Counted from the first letter of the stretch, positions 1-9,032 are shown. The stretch: 64,000 nt of DNA from an uncultured Clostridia bacterium (GCA_934133165.1 CAKPAW010000007.1:1-64000); one strand, 5' to 3'. Notes: generated by a model from the letters alone, not told the origin. Translations and numbers: made by a program.

Positions 1-27
1 TTTAGAAGAAAGAAGAGAATAGTAGGC

Positions 28-627
28 ATGAATAATAAAGAAATACTAAATAAAATTAGAAATTTATCTTTACAAGAACAAAGAAATATGTCTTATGATG
101 AATTGAAGAAAATAATAGAAAAATTATCTTCTGATGAAATAATTGAATTAAGCAATATTATAGGATATCCCGTATTTACTAGATTATGTATGGGAGAACT
201 AAAGCACAGATTTGTTTTGTTACAAGATGGTGCAGCTGCTATTATATTAAATAGTAAAAATCAAATTTTATTACAAAGTAGAGCAGATAGAGATAAATGG
301 GGACTTCCTGGTGGTTGTCAAGAATTAGGAGAAAGATTTCAAGATACTATTATTAGAGAAATAAAAGAAGAAACTAATTTAGATGTAAAAGAGGAAGATT
401 TAGAACTAGTAGATATAGTTTCAGGAGAATCTAGAAGAAATGATTATCCAAATGGAGATGTGGTAATTAATAATACAGTTTTATATTGCATAAAAAAATA
501 TTCAGGAGAATTAAAATGGGACAATGAGTCTAAAAATATGAAATTCTTTGATATTGATAAATTACCAGAGAATCAAAATGATCCAGATTTAATACAAATA
601 TATTTAAAAAGAAGGAAAAACAAATGA
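28..627 (+). CDS. Nudix hydrolase
   Basis: A 199-residue Nudix-family hydrolase, a class that cleaves nucleoside diphosphates linked to another group. The fold starts near residue 62. The Nudix box runs from Gly95-Gly96 through Glu102 to the metal-binding REIKEE core at 110-115; the Gly expected near 117 is Asn. Residues 1-60 are a charged helical extension with no recognised domain. A purine-rich AAGAAGAG site lies just before the ATG. The stop overlaps the start of the next gene (ATGA), which indicates translational coupling. The substrate cannot be inferred from sequence. Confidence 0.9.
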   Translation: MNNKEILNKIRNLSLQEQRNMSYDELKKIIEKLSSDEIIELSNIIGYPVFTRLCMGELKHRFVLLQDGAAAIILNSKNQILLQSRADRDKWGLPGGCQELGERFQDTIIREIKEETNLDVKEEDLELVDIVSGESRRNDYPNGDVVINNTVLYCIKKYSGELKWDNESKNMKFFDIDKLPENQNDPDLIQIYLKRRKNK

Positions 628-1274
628 TATTAAAAAGATTAAAAGTAAATACGGCATTAGGAGAGCCAACAAATTGCTATATAGTAGAAGATGAAGAAAG
701 CAGAGAAACAATGGTTATAGATCCGGGTGGAGAAGCAGATAAAATTATAGATATGCTAGATACATTAGGAATAGACAAGTTAAAATATATATATTTAACA
801 CATTGTCATGGAGACCATTTTGGAGCAATATTAGAAGTAAAAGCAAAAAAAGGTGGAAAAGTATTAATTCATAGAGACGATGCAGAAGGGTTATATAATC
901 CTGCAATTAGTCTTACTTATTATATAGGAATGGACGATATAGAACTAGAAGCGGATTCAAGAGTAGATGAAGGAGATATAATCCATTTAGGAAATCTAGA
1001 ATTCAAGGTAATACACACACCAGGACATACAAAAGGTGGAACTTGTCTATATTGTAAAGAAGAAGGATTACTATTTTCAGGAGATACATTATTTAAAGGA
1101 ACATGGGGAAGAACAGACTTACCAACAAGTAGTTTCCCAGATATAATAGCATCTATAACAAACAAACTAACAATACTTCCAGATGATACAATAGTATATC
1201 CGGGTCACGGAAGAATGACAACAATAAGAGAAGAAGAACCAATATATTTAGAACTAAAACCACGTTTAGATTAA
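624..1274 (+). CDS. MBL-fold metallo-hydrolase (glyoxalase II-like)
   Basis: A 216-residue metallo-beta-lactamase-fold hydrolase. The metal-binding motif THCHGDH is at 59-65, with further ligands in HTPGH (131-135), FSGD (Asp154) and YPGHG (His195): the complete set for a binuclear zinc centre of the glyoxalase II/YcbL type. It lacks the longer C-terminal substrate domain of classical glyoxalase II, so the thioester substrate is uncertain. It overlaps the Nudix gene by 4 bases and is followed by a GGGACG repeat and hisS. The family is usually cytosolic. Confidence 0.9.
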   Translation: MILKRLKVNTALGEPTNCYIVEDEESRETMVIDPGGEADKIIDMLDTLGIDKLKYIYLTHCHGDHFGAILEVKAKKGGKVLIHRDDAEGLYNPAISLTYYIGMDDIELEADSRVDEGDIIHLGNLEFKVIHTPGHTKGGTCLYCKEEGLLFSGDTLFKGTWGRTDLPTSSFPDIIASITNKLTILPDDTIVYPGHGRMTTIREEEPIYLELKPRLD

Positions 1275-1280
1275 AATTTG

Positions 1281-1325
1281 TACCATTAGGGACGTTTCCA
1301 AAAGGTTAATCTGTCCCTTTTGGTA
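1281..1325. repeat. GGGACG-core hairpin repeat, copy 1
   Basis: Arms TACCA and TGGTA enclose a core starting GGGACGTTTCC and ending GGTTAATCTGTCCC. The same core recurs at 17746-17791 and, inverted, at 38025-38074. It sits in the short gap before hisS and could also fold in the mRNA. Confidence 0.8.
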
Positions 1326-1356
1326 ACACTAATAGGTTATGATAGGAGGAAATAAA

Positions 1357-2664
1357 ATGAGTAAAATAGAACCAAGAACATTGCCAGGCTTTATGGAACT
1401 GCTACCAAAAGAGCAAATTCTATTTAATAAAATGAAAGAAAAAATACAAAAATCATATGAAAAGTTTGGCTTTTTACCAATAGATACACCAATAATAGAA
1501 ATGTCAGATGTACTTTTAGCAAAAGCTGGAGGAGAAACAGAAAAACAAATCTATCGTTTCCAAAAAGGAGATAATGATTTAGCACTTCGTTTTGATTTAA
1601 CAGTACCACTTGCCAAATATGTAACTGAATATTATAACGATTTAAGTTTCCCTTTTAGAAGATATCAAATAGGAAAAGTATATCGTGGAGAGAGACCACA
1701 AAAAGGAAGATTCCGTGAATTTTATCAATGTGATATAGATATTATAGGTGATGGAGAATTAAGTATAATAAATGATGCTGAAATGCCAGCAGTAATATAT
1801 AGTACAATTAAAGATTTAGGATTTGAAGATTTTACAATATGTATAAATAATCGTAAATTATTATCTGGTCTATTTAAAGAGTTAGATTTAGAGGAAAAAT
1901 CTGTAGATATCATGCGTATAATAGATAAAATTGAAAAAATAGGCAAAGAAAATGTTATAGAATGTTTAAAAGATTTACAATTAAGCGAAAATCAAATAAA
2001 TGACATAATGAATTTTATTGAAATTAGTGGAACAACTGAAGAAAAAATAGATTCGTTAGAAAAATTAAATTATACTAATGAAATATTTAATGAAGGTTTA
2101 GAAGAACTAAAACAAGTTGTAAAATATGTTAAAGTTTTTGGCGTACCAGATTCTAATTTTAAAGTAGACTTAACAATAGCAAGAGGTTTAGACTATTACA
2201 CAGGAACAGTTTATGAAACATTTTTAAATGAATATCGTGAACTAGGAAGTGTTTGCTCAGGCGGAAGATATGACAATTTAGCAGAATATTATACAGATAA
2301 AAAATTACCAGGAGTAGGAATCTCTATAGGATTAACAAGATTATTCTATAAATTAAATGAACTAAATGCACTAAAAGAAGAACAAAATTCAATAGCAAAA
2401 GTTTTAGTAGTTTCAATGGTAGAAGATAATTCAAAGGCATTAGAAGTAGCAACAGCACTAAGAAACAAAAATATAAATGCAGAAGTTTATTTAGAAAACA
2501 AAAAAATAAAAGCTAAATTCAAATATGCAGATAGACTTGCTATTCCATATGTTATAGTAATAGGAGAAGATGAAATAGCAAACAATATAGTTACTTTAAA
2601 AAATATGCAAACAGGAGAACAAGAAACTCTAAAAATAGAAGAAGTAATTAAGAAAATTAAATAA
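1357..2664 (+). CDS. hisS: histidine--tRNA ligase
   Basis: Class II histidyl-tRNA synthetase of 435 residues that charges tRNA-His in the cytosol. Motif 2-like sequence LRFDLTVPLAKYV, the histidine-specific RGLDYYTGTVYE block, the CSGGRYDNL block and the C-terminal anticodon-binding domain from about residue 345 are all present. The YTGTVYE motif and the full anticodon domain argue for a true HisRS and not the HisZ regulatory paralogue, and no his operon is near. The ATG at 1357 is preferred because AGGAGGA lies 6 bases upstream; an in-frame ATG at 1339 precedes that ribosome site. A hairpin terminator follows. Confidence 0.95.
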   Translation: MSKIEPRTLPGFMELLPKEQILFNKMKEKIQKSYEKFGFLPIDTPIIEMSDVLLAKAGGETEKQIYRFQKGDNDLALRFDLTVPLAKYVTEYYNDLSFPFRRYQIGKVYRGERPQKGRFREFYQCDIDIIGDGELSIINDAEMPAVIYSTIKDLGFEDFTICINNRKLLSGLFKELDLEEKSVDIMRIIDKIEKIGKENVIECLKDLQLSENQINDIMNFIEISGTTEEKIDSLEKLNYTNEIFNEGLEELKQVVKYVKVFGVPDSNFKVDLTIARGLDYYTGTVYETFLNEYRELGSVCSGGRYDNLAEYYTDKKLPGVGISIGLTRLFYKLNELNALKEEQNSIAKVLVVSMVEDNSKALEVATALRNKNINAEVYLENKKIKAKFKYADRLAIPYVIVIGEDEIANNIVTLKNMQTGEQETLKIEEVIKKIK

Positions 2665-2676
2665 CAATATTTAAAT

Positions 2677-2713
2677 AAAAGTATATATATTATTTAGAAT
2701 ATATATACTTTTT
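2677..2713 (+). terminator. terminator after hisS
   Basis: AAAAGTATATATA pairs with TATATATACTTTT around a 10-base loop, followed by a short T-rich stretch. It is A/T-only but long. Confidence 0.65.
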
Positions 2714-2745
2714 ATTATATGTGATTGAAATCTCTATTTCTGTTA

Positions 2746-2774
2746 GCATAAATTCCTAAGTACAAGCATATACT
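2746..2774 (+). promoter_or_regulatory. possible sigma-E promoter for spoIIP
   Basis: GCATAAA, 14 bases, then CATATACT. This resembles the mother-cell sigma-E pattern (roughly ATA-rich -35 and CATAnnnT -10). In the family spoIIP is a sigma-E gene, so the position fits; the match itself is only moderate. Confidence 0.4.
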
Positions 2775-2809
2775 AATATATAATAGGTTTGTACGAAAGG
2801 AAAACATAT

Positions 2810-3934
2810 ATGGTAAATGTAACAATTCTGAATAAAAGAGACATTCTAAAATATGGAATAAAACTAGGAATAGTACTTGTATGTTTATTTATGTTTATAA
2901 AAATAATAAAACAAAGTAATCAAAAAGAAGAAATAAAATTACAAGGGATTTTGAGTAAAGATAGACTAGAATCTTGTTTAGAAGAGACTATACCAATGAT
3001 AAAACAAGTAAACGGAAACATGGAAGACTTTGGAGAGAAAATAGAAGGAATAAACTTATTAGACTATACTGTATCGAAACAATTAGCAATGCTTAACGAA
3101 ATTAGACCAAAGGAAAATAAAACAGAAAATCAGGAGATAAAAGAAGAAAATAATGATATAGTAGTAGAACAGGCAAAAACAGGACTTGAAACCAAAGTAG
3201 TAGAAAATAATGTACCTACTAAATTTACAAATGAATATAATGGAGTAAAAGTTAGAAATGAAACAGAATATGAATTAACAGAAGAAATGTTAAAACCAGA
3301 TATAACTGTTAACAAAGAAAATATTTTATTATTTCATACACATACATGTGAAAGTTATACACCAAGTGAGAACTTTGAGTATGAACAAACAGGAACATAT
3401 AGAACAACAGATTTTAATTATAATGTAGTAAGAGTTGGAACAGAACTTACAAATCAATTAAAGAGTTATGGATATAATGTAATTCATGATAATACATATC
3501 ATGATTATCCAGCATATAATGGGTCATATGGAAGATCATTAACTACAGTTAAGAACTTATTAAAACAATATGATAATACAGACATTGTAATAGATTTACA
3601 TAGGGATGCGATAGGAGATTATACATATGCGCCAACTGTTCAAATTGGGGAAGAACAAGCAGCACAAATAATGTTTGTAATAGGAACAGATGGAGGTGGA
3701 CTAGAGCACGAAGATTGGAATGATAATCTAAAATTTGCTATAAAAGTACAAGAAAAAGCAAATGAATTATATCCAGGATTGTTTAAACCAATAATATTAA
3801 GAAATAGTAGATATAATCAACATCTAGCAAAAGCAGCATGTATAATAGAAGTAGGAGCTACGGGAAATACAATGGATCAATGTTTAAATAGTATGAAATA
3901 TTTAGCAAAGGTAATGAGTGAAGTAATAAATTAA
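2810..3934 (+). CDS. spoIIP: stage II sporulation protein P
   Basis: SpoIIP of 374 residues, the amidase/endopeptidase of the SpoIID-SpoIIM-SpoIIP machine that thins septal peptidoglycan during engulfment. A single N-terminal membrane segment (about residues 12-30) anchors it. Catalytic-domain motifs are visible: LLFHTHTCESY, DLHRDA, GTDGGG and the late IIEVGATGNTMDQ block. The ATG at 2810 follows GAAAGGA at 9 bases; an in-frame TTG at 2789 lies before that site. The acidic linker between membrane segment and catalytic domain (about 90-170) is variable in the family. SpoIIM is also in this window, at 28548. Confidence 0.95.
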   Translation: MVNVTILNKRDILKYGIKLGIVLVCLFMFIKIIKQSNQKEEIKLQGILSKDRLESCLEETIPMIKQVNGNMEDFGEKIEGINLLDYTVSKQLAMLNEIRPKENKTENQEIKEENNDIVVEQAKTGLETKVVENNVPTKFTNEYNGVKVRNETEYELTEEMLKPDITVNKENILLFHTHTCESYTPSENFEYEQTGTYRTTDFNYNVVRVGTELTNQLKSYGYNVIHDNTYHDYPAYNGSYGRSLTTVKNLLKQYDNTDIVIDLHRDAIGDYTYAPTVQIGEEQAAQIMFVIGTDGGGLEHEDWNDNLKFAIKVQEKANELYPGLFKPIILRNSRYNQHLAKAACIIEVGATGNTMDQCLNSMKYLAKVMSEVIN

Positions 3935-3940
3935 TACTAT

Positions 3941-3966
3941 CCACAAAAAGACAAGTGTTTTTTTGG
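3941..3966 (+). terminator. weak terminator after spoIIP
   Basis: CCACAAAAAGAC can pair imperfectly with GTGTTTTTTTGG (two mismatches), giving a T-rich 3-prime arm. Confidence 0.35.
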
Positions 3967-4030
3967 TAATTGGAAGAAAATTGATATAGCAATTTAGGGG
4001 AAAATAAAAGCAAAAAATTGAAAATACCTA

Positions 4031-4060
4031 TTGACAATAAAGAGTAAAATGTGCTAATAT
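4031..4060 (+). promoter_or_regulatory. tRNA-Leu promoter
   Basis: Perfect TTGACA, 18-base spacer, TAATAT, placed 20 bases before the mature tRNA. Confidence 0.75.
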
Positions 4061-4080
4061 AAATAATGTCGATAGGAAAT

Positions 4081-4163
4081 GCGGATGTGGCGAAACTGGC
4101 AGACGCGCTAGACTTAGGATCTAGTCCGAAAGGGTGGGGGTTCAAGTCCTCTCATCCGCACCA
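4081..4163 (+). tRNA. tRNA-Leu (anticodon TAG)
   Basis: The acceptor stem GCGGATG pairs with CATCCGC and an encoded CCA follows. The anticodon stem CTAGA/TCTAG holds loop CTTAGGA, so bases 4115-4117 are the TAG anticodon, read CUA/CUN. The T arm has TTCAAGT and the variable arm is extended, as in class II tRNAs. The T arm contains G-T pairs but is complete. It stands alone with its own promoter and terminator. Confidence 0.95.
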
Positions 4164-4200
4164 ACGACGTATCTGTTAGAACTAATAGAACAGATAGACA

Positions 4201-4241
4201 AAAAATCAATCAGAAAATAAAATCTGGTTGATTTTTTCTTT
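4201..4241 (+). terminator. terminator after tRNA-Leu
   Basis: AAAAATCAATCAG pairs with CTGGTTGATTTTT, followed by CTTTT. Confidence 0.8.
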
Positions 4242-4400
4242 TGCAAAAAATCGTTCTAAATCTATAAAGAAGGGAAAGTGATTGAACTGAAGATAATGAT
4301 TATTATATTCCAAATTTGTGTGTATGCCTAAGCTCGTAGAATAAGTAATTTTGGAAAATATGTATTAATGAGGTTAAATTTATTTAATATACGCATAATA
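4242..4400. other. intergenic, nothing recognised
   Basis: Between the tRNA terminator and the terminator of the next, minus-strand gene. I see no open frame with a ribosome site, no repeat and no conserved RNA. Confidence 0.5.
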
Positions 4401-4440
4401 TAGAAAAAAGAGCGGAAACTTGCAATGCTTGTTACCGCTC
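4401..4440 (-). terminator. terminator of the 4454-5368 gene
   Basis: On the minus strand GAGCGG and CCGCTC close a stem that is followed directly by TTTTTTCT. Confidence 0.75.
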
Positions 4441-4453
4441 TAAAAAGAAAATC

Positions 4454-5368
4454 TTAATAAAATGTTTTTTCTGATTCAAGAAGTTGTATTGCAATATTCT
4501 TCTTTGATTCAATGAACTCACTATTGCAATATAAATATACTTCGTTACTATTGTAGCTTCCTGTTAATTTTATTTTATCTTTGCCGGCATCACTACCTCT
4601 TCCATAAAGAATAAAAATATCAATCACATGATTAGAATAACCGATTGTGTAAACTTTGTCTCTTTGGAAATCATATTCTAAATAATACTTTTCTTCATTA
4701 TTCATATATAAAGTGATTTTTACAGTTTCAGAAGTAAACTCAATGGTTTTTACTCTTTTATTATCACTGTATATATTAAGAATTAAATACTCTCCTAAAT
4801 AATGAAATAATCTAGACATTTTTTTATATGTCAGCATGTACAATTTTGGATCATGAGCAATTCTTGAATAATATTCTATAAAAGCATTGATTTCATCCAA
4901 ATTATATCTTGCATTGCCCTGATGAGTTATATGATATTGCATTTCTATAATAAGCTCACCATCCTTAGAAACAACTTTCCCGCTTGCTTCACGATCAATT
5001 ACAAAAATGTAGTTGTCAATTGTCGTAGTAATTTTCATAAACTCTGCATAATAGTAACCCGAATCACCTATTCGAACACGATATACTACGATATCTTCGT
5101 TTTCCATAATAGAAAGATATACTTCATCATCGTCTTCAGTTAATAATTCAATCAGATACTTTTTCTTGTTAGTAATTAGATGAAATTTGTTCCTTTCATT
5201 TCTAACTTTTTTTAATTGCCTTGGATTTTTAATATTGAAATAGCTTACTAGCATTCTCTCTAAATTAAGAGTCATATCGCAATCTGTAGGCAACCATTCA
5301 TTAAAAATTTTAATTACAGAATCAGATACTTTCAAATTAGTTACATTACTATTTTCTTCTTTCCGCAT
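4454..5368 (-). CDS. hypothetical protein, foreign-looking
   Basis: A 304-residue protein I do not recognise. It is soluble: no signal peptide or membrane segment. It is rich in Tyr, Glu and beta-type alternation, with repeated EY/YY patterns (YYAEF, YYLEYDF) and a hydrophilic start. The start has AAAGGA at a normal distance. It is monocistronic, with its own consensus promoter (5422-5450) and strong terminator. Arginine codons CGT, CGA and CGG and frequent TTG leucine codons differ from the AGA/TTA habit of the neighbours, which suggests recent acquisition. No function is proposed. Confidence 0.75.
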   Translation of the reverse strand: MRKEENSNVTNLKVSDSVIKIFNEWLPTDCDMTLNLERMLVSYFNIKNPRQLKKVRNERNKFHLITNKKKYLIELLTEDDDEVYLSIMENEDIVVYRVRIGDSGYYYAEFMKITTTIDNYIFVIDREASGKVVSKDGELIIEMQYHITHQGNARYNLDEINAFIEYYSRIAHDPKLYMLTYKKMSRLFHYLGEYLILNIYSDNKRVKTIEFTSETVKITLYMNNEEKYYLEYDFQRDKVYTIGYSNHVIDIFILYGRGSDAGKDKIKLTGSYNSNEVYLYCNSEFIESKKNIAIQLLESEKTFY

Positions 5369-5421
5369 AAATTTTCCTTTCTCTCAATTGAGGTTAAATA
5401 TATATTTTTTTGAATAACCTA

Positions 5422-5450
5422 ATTATAACATAGTTTTACATAATTTTCAA
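5422..5450 (-). promoter_or_regulatory. promoter of the 4454-5368 gene
   Basis: On the minus strand TTGAAA, 17 bases, TATAAT. The leader to the ATG is about 50 bases. Confidence 0.7.
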
Positions 5451-5629
5451 GCTTTGAACAATATTAGGTATGTTTTTCTTTGTAGTTTTGTCATACATAG
5501 TCATACCAATAAAGTGTGACATATGTTTGACAAACCTACAAAAATTTCAGATAAGACAATTTTTACTTCTTGTAAGTTTTTTTATTTTATGATACATTAT
5601 AAATAATAAAATATATAGGAGGAAAAATT

Positions 5630-6514
5630 ATGAAAGTATCAATAATTGAAATAGGAAGCAACAACACTAAAACACACGTTTATGAAGGAGATAGTTTAGT
5701 ATATGAAAATAATACAACAATAGAATTTAAGAAAAACTATAAAATGCAGAACAAAATACAAGAATCAGATTTAGAAAAATTATATGAAGTAATTGAAAAT
5801 GCTTTAAAATATACTGACAACGTTCATATATATGGCTGTAGTGTATTTAGAAATATAACTAAAGAAGAATTAGAAGAAATTAATAAAGAAATAGAAAAAA
5901 GATTTAATTTAAATATAGAAGTTGTATCACAAGAAGATGAAGCAAAATATACAGCAATAGGTTGCTATAATAATATAAATTATAGTGGAAATATGTGCAT
6001 ATTTATTGGTGGCGGAGGTTCAATAGAACTGATATTTGTTAACGATAAAAAAATTATAGATAAAAAATACTATAATTTTGGTGTGGTAGATGTAACTAAT
6101 AAATTTACTAGCTTAAAAGATGATGTACCAACATGTACATTTGAAGAAGTATATAATTATATTGATGAATTAATAAATGATATAAACATAAAAGCTGACT
6201 TATTAATTTTAGCTGGAGGAGATCATTTATATTGGTATAATAATGCTAAATATGAGTTAAAAGAAAACACATTGTATGAAAATGAAAATCAAAAATATAT
6301 GTTAACAAGAGAAATGAGTGATAATTATGATCAAAATGCGCTTGTTACATCATTAGATAAAATAAGACAAAATAGTGATAATCCTTTATGGTTTGACTGC
6401 TCAAGAGCAATGAAAGTTATAACAAATTTAATATCACATAAAGTAGATGCAAAATATATAATACCTACTAAAATAAATATGGAAGACGGAATAAAAAATT
6501 TATTAATAAAATAA
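5630..6514 (+). CDS. Ppx/GppA-family phosphatase-like protein
   Basis: A 294-residue member of the exopolyphosphatase/pppGpp phosphatase family of the ASKHA fold. The phosphate-1 loop reads IEIGSNNTKTHVYE near residue 6, a QEDEAKYTAIG block stands for the usual SGxEEA motif, and GGGGSIELIF is the phosphate-2 motif. It is short, lacks the C-terminal HD half of long exopolyphosphatases, and the first motif has Asn-Asn-Thr where Ser-x-Arg is common, so substrate and activity are uncertain. AGGAGG precedes the ATG. The rRNA methyltransferase gene follows 39 bases later and may be co-transcribed. Confidence 0.75.
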   Translation: MKVSIIEIGSNNTKTHVYEGDSLVYENNTTIEFKKNYKMQNKIQESDLEKLYEVIENALKYTDNVHIYGCSVFRNITKEELEEINKEIEKRFNLNIEVVSQEDEAKYTAIGCYNNINYSGNMCIFIGGGGSIELIFVNDKKIIDKKYYNFGVVDVTNKFTSLKDDVPTCTFEEVYNYIDELINDINIKADLLILAGGDHLYWYNNAKYELKENTLYENENQKYMLTREMSDNYDQNALVTSLDKIRQNSDNPLWFDCSRAMKVITNLISHKVDAKYIIPTKINMEDGIKNLLIK

Positions 6515-6553
6515 AAATAAGAAATGGATGACTTATTTTTAAGGAGAACACAA

Positions 6554-7915
6554 ATGGAAAAAATAAAAAAGAATGAAGAATATATTGTAGACATTATAGA
6601 TTATGGAATGAATGGAGAAGGCATTGCTAAAATAAATGACTTCACCATATTTATTCCATATGCCATGAAAGGTGAAAAAGTAAAAATAATCATAGTGAAA
6701 GTACTTTCTTCTTATGGATATGGAAAAGTAGTAGAAATACTAGAAAAATCTCCTTTCAGAGTGGAAGAAGATTGCAGTACATACAAAAGATGTGGTGGCT
6801 GTAATTTAAGACATATGGATTATGAAGAAACATTAAATATAAAACAAGAAATGGTGCAGAATTTAGTTAATAAAACTTTAGCTAAAAAGATAAATGTACA
6901 CAAAACAATAGGAATGGGTAACCCATATAATTATAGAAATAAAGCTCAATTCCCAGTAGGACTAAATAAACAAGGCGAAATACAAGTGGGAGTTTTTGCA
7001 CAAAGAACACATGAAATTATAGGAATAAAAGAATGTTTTATTCAAAATATAGAAGCACAAAAAATAGCATTTTCTATTCAAAAATTTATAATAGAAAAAA
7101 ATATACCAGTGTATAATGAAGAGACATTAGATGGGCTAATTCGCCATATTGTAATAAAAGTAGGAATTCGTACACACGAAATAATGTGTATATTAGTTGT
7201 AAATGGTAAAAAAATACCATATGAAACAGAACTTGTTGAAATGCTTGTAAGACAATACAATGTAAAAACAATTGTAAAAAATATAAATATGAAGAACACA
7301 AATGTAATACTAGGATATGAAAATATAGTTCTTCATGGAGATGGATATATTTATGATATATTAGGAGATTATACATTTAAAATTTCTCCAATGTCATTCT
7401 ACCAAGTAAATCCAGTACAAGCAGAAGTTTTATACAATACAGCAATTGAAATGGCAGATTTAAGCAAAGATGATATATTATTTGATTTATATTGTGGAAT
7501 TGGAACGATAGGAATTTTTGCTTCAAACTATGTAAAAAAAGTTTATGGAATAGAAATTGTAGAGCAAGCAATTGAAGATGCAAAAGAGAATGCAAAGATA
7601 AATAATATTGAAAATATAGAGTTTTTTGCAGGAGATGCACCTAAAATATTTTCTAATTTAATGGAAAAGAAACAAGTTTATCCTGATGTAATAATAGTAG
7701 ATCCTCCACGTAAGGGATTAGATAACAATACAATTAATAATATTTTAGCAGTTAAGCCTAAGAAGGTAGTTTATATTAGTTGTAATCCTGCAACTATGGT
7801 AAGAGATATGAAGTTACTTAATGAAAATTATGAAATAGGTAATATACAACCAGTAGATATGTTTCCGTTTACTAGTCATGTTGAATGTTGCTCGGTGCTG
7901 TTATTAAAAAATTAG
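6554..7915 (+). CDS. rlmD: 23S rRNA (uracil-5-)-methyltransferase, RlmD/RlmCD type
   Basis: A 453-residue SAM-dependent tRNA/rRNA m5U methyltransferase of the RumA/TrmA group. A TRAM RNA-binding domain fills about residues 5-62. The cysteine cluster CSTYKRCGGC gives three of the [4Fe-4S] ligands. The SAM site is FDLYCGIGTIG, followed by VDPPRKG and the catalytic-cysteine motif YISCNPATMVRDM. Which uridines are modified cannot be read from sequence. The ATG at 6554 follows AAGGAG by 7 bases; an in-frame ATG at 6524 precedes that site. Confidence 0.9.
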   Translation: MEKIKKNEEYIVDIIDYGMNGEGIAKINDFTIFIPYAMKGEKVKIIIVKVLSSYGYGKVVEILEKSPFRVEEDCSTYKRCGGCNLRHMDYEETLNIKQEMVQNLVNKTLAKKINVHKTIGMGNPYNYRNKAQFPVGLNKQGEIQVGVFAQRTHEIIGIKECFIQNIEAQKIAFSIQKFIIEKNIPVYNEETLDGLIRHIVIKVGIRTHEIMCILVVNGKKIPYETELVEMLVRQYNVKTIVKNINMKNTNVILGYENIVLHGDGYIYDILGDYTFKISPMSFYQVNPVQAEVLYNTAIEMADLSKDDILFDLYCGIGTIGIFASNYVKKVYGIEIVEQAIEDAKENAKINNIENIEFFAGDAPKIFSNLMEKKQVYPDVIIVDPPRKGLDNNTINNILAVKPKKVVYISCNPATMVRDMKLLNENYEIGNIQPVDMFPFTSHVECCSVLLLKN

Positions 7916-7981
7916 ACACTATAGAGGAAGAGTAGGAGAAAAATATATTAGAAAGTATTTGAAAGAAGGAAAATTAATAAT

Positions 7982-8149
7982 ATGAAAGAAAATATAACAA
8001 CTATATATTTAATAAGACATTCTACAAAGTTTAATCCTAATATGATAGATATATATAATTCAACAGATAATGAACAATTAAAGACTAAAAAAGATGCTAA
8101 TCTATTAATGGATTGGTGTAAATTGTTAGACATACAAAAGAGGCAATAG
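7982..8149 (+). pseudogene. histidine phosphatase, N-terminal remnant
   Basis: A 55-codon frame begins with TIYLIRHST, the phosphate-pocket RH motif of the histidine phosphatase (phosphoglycerate mutase) family. The family needs about 180 residues, and the second catalytic His is missing. After about 40 codons the frame runs into sequence belonging to an HD hydrolase. Bases 8015-8092 match 12479-12556 at 72 of 78 positions, so two related copies once existed here. Confidence 0.7.
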
Positions 8150-8471
8150 AAGATCATAGGGCGTATAGCAATCATGAACCTAGAACTATATATGAAAAAA
8201 TAATAAGTACGGCAGATAGAACAATTATAGACATAGATAATACTATAAAAAGATCATATTCTTATGGAAAAAGAAATTACGCAGAATTGTCAGAAGAAGA
8301 ACAGATAGAAAGAATATATCATCATTTAACAGAAAAATACGGAGAAAACGGATATGCAAAAATATATTTAGAAGATAAAGAATTTGATGATGCTATAAAA
8401 AAATAAGGCAAGCGTTATCAGATAAAGATGAATTTATCAAAAGAGCACGAAGAGTGTGTGAAAACTTATAA
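8132..8471 (+). pseudogene. HD-domain hydrolase, C-terminal remnant
   Basis: A frame reading HTKEAIEDHRAYS, then PRTIYEKIISTADR, resembles the C-terminal half of small clostridial HD hydrolases. The N-terminal half is replaced by a histidine phosphatase fragment. A run of seven A at 8397-8403 leads into an in-frame TAA; one more A would restore IRQALSDKDEFIKRA to a stop at 8471. It is therefore both truncated and frameshifted. Confidence 0.6.
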
Positions 8472-8540
8472 AAATATTTTTAATATGACATATAGTTGTC
8501 AAGTTAAATAATATATACTTCATCTCAGGAGGTAGATATT

Positions 8541-9005
8541 ATGAAATATGAAATTGTAGAATTAGAGGAAAAGGTTGTTGAGGGAATAAGAATAAAAACA
8601 ACTAATCAAGAAGGAAAATCTGTGCAAGATATAGGTATGACTTGGCAAAAATTATTTGAAGATGGAGTATATAATAGAATACAAAATAAGGTAAATAATA
8701 AAACAATAGGATTATATACAGAATATGAAGGAGACTATACCAAACCTTATATATTTATTGCAGGTGCAGAAGTCATCAAAGAAGAAAAAGATAATGAGGA
8801 ATTAGCAAATAAAGTTATTCCAAAAGGAAAATATGCTAAATTTGTAATAATAGGCGATGTAAAAAATTCAGTGGGACAGGCTTGGCAAGAAATATGGAAT
8901 ATGAATTTAAATAGAAAATATACTTGTGATTTTGAAGAATATCAAAATAATTCGGAAGATATGCAAAAACAAGAAATTCATATTTATATAGCAATAGAAG
9001 ACTAA
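8541..9005 (+). CDS. GyrI-like / effector-binding domain protein
   Basis: A 154-residue stand-alone member of the GyrI-like small-molecule-binding superfamily, also found as the C-terminal effector domain of AraC-type and BmrR-type regulators. Visible family features are the start KYEIVELEEKVVEGI, a central GLYTEYEGDY, and the late VIPKGKYAKFVIIGD followed by AWQEIW. No DNA-binding part is attached. AGGAGGT precedes the ATG. It lies among decayed genes but appears intact. The ligand is unknown; drug or dye sequestration is the known role of relatives. Confidence 0.85.
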   Translation: MKYEIVELEEKVVEGIRIKTTNQEGKSVQDIGMTWQKLFEDGVYNRIQNKVNNKTIGLYTEYEGDYTKPYIFIAGAEVIKEEKDNEELANKVIPKGKYAKFVIIGDVKNSVGQAWQEIWNMNLNRKYTCDFEEYQNNSEDMQKQEIHIYIAIED

Positions 9006-9032
9006 AATAGTATTAATGTTAAATAAGAAACC

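Noticed and set aside
1275..1356. T-box leader before hisS
   Set aside because: The gap is only about 80 bases and is filled by a GGGACG hairpin repeat; no specifier loop or antiterminator consensus is visible.
1357..2664. HisZ regulatory subunit instead of hisS
   Set aside because: The YTGTVYE motif and complete anticodon-binding domain are present and no his biosynthesis genes are near.
3858..4145. Minus-strand open frame of 95 residues
   Set aside because: It covers the end of spoIIP and most of tRNA-Leu and has no ribosome site.
7078..7640. Minus-strand frames over the methyltransferase gene
   Set aside because: They lie wholly within a well-supported gene, lack ribosome sites and read as Leu/Phe/Ile-rich antisense sequence.
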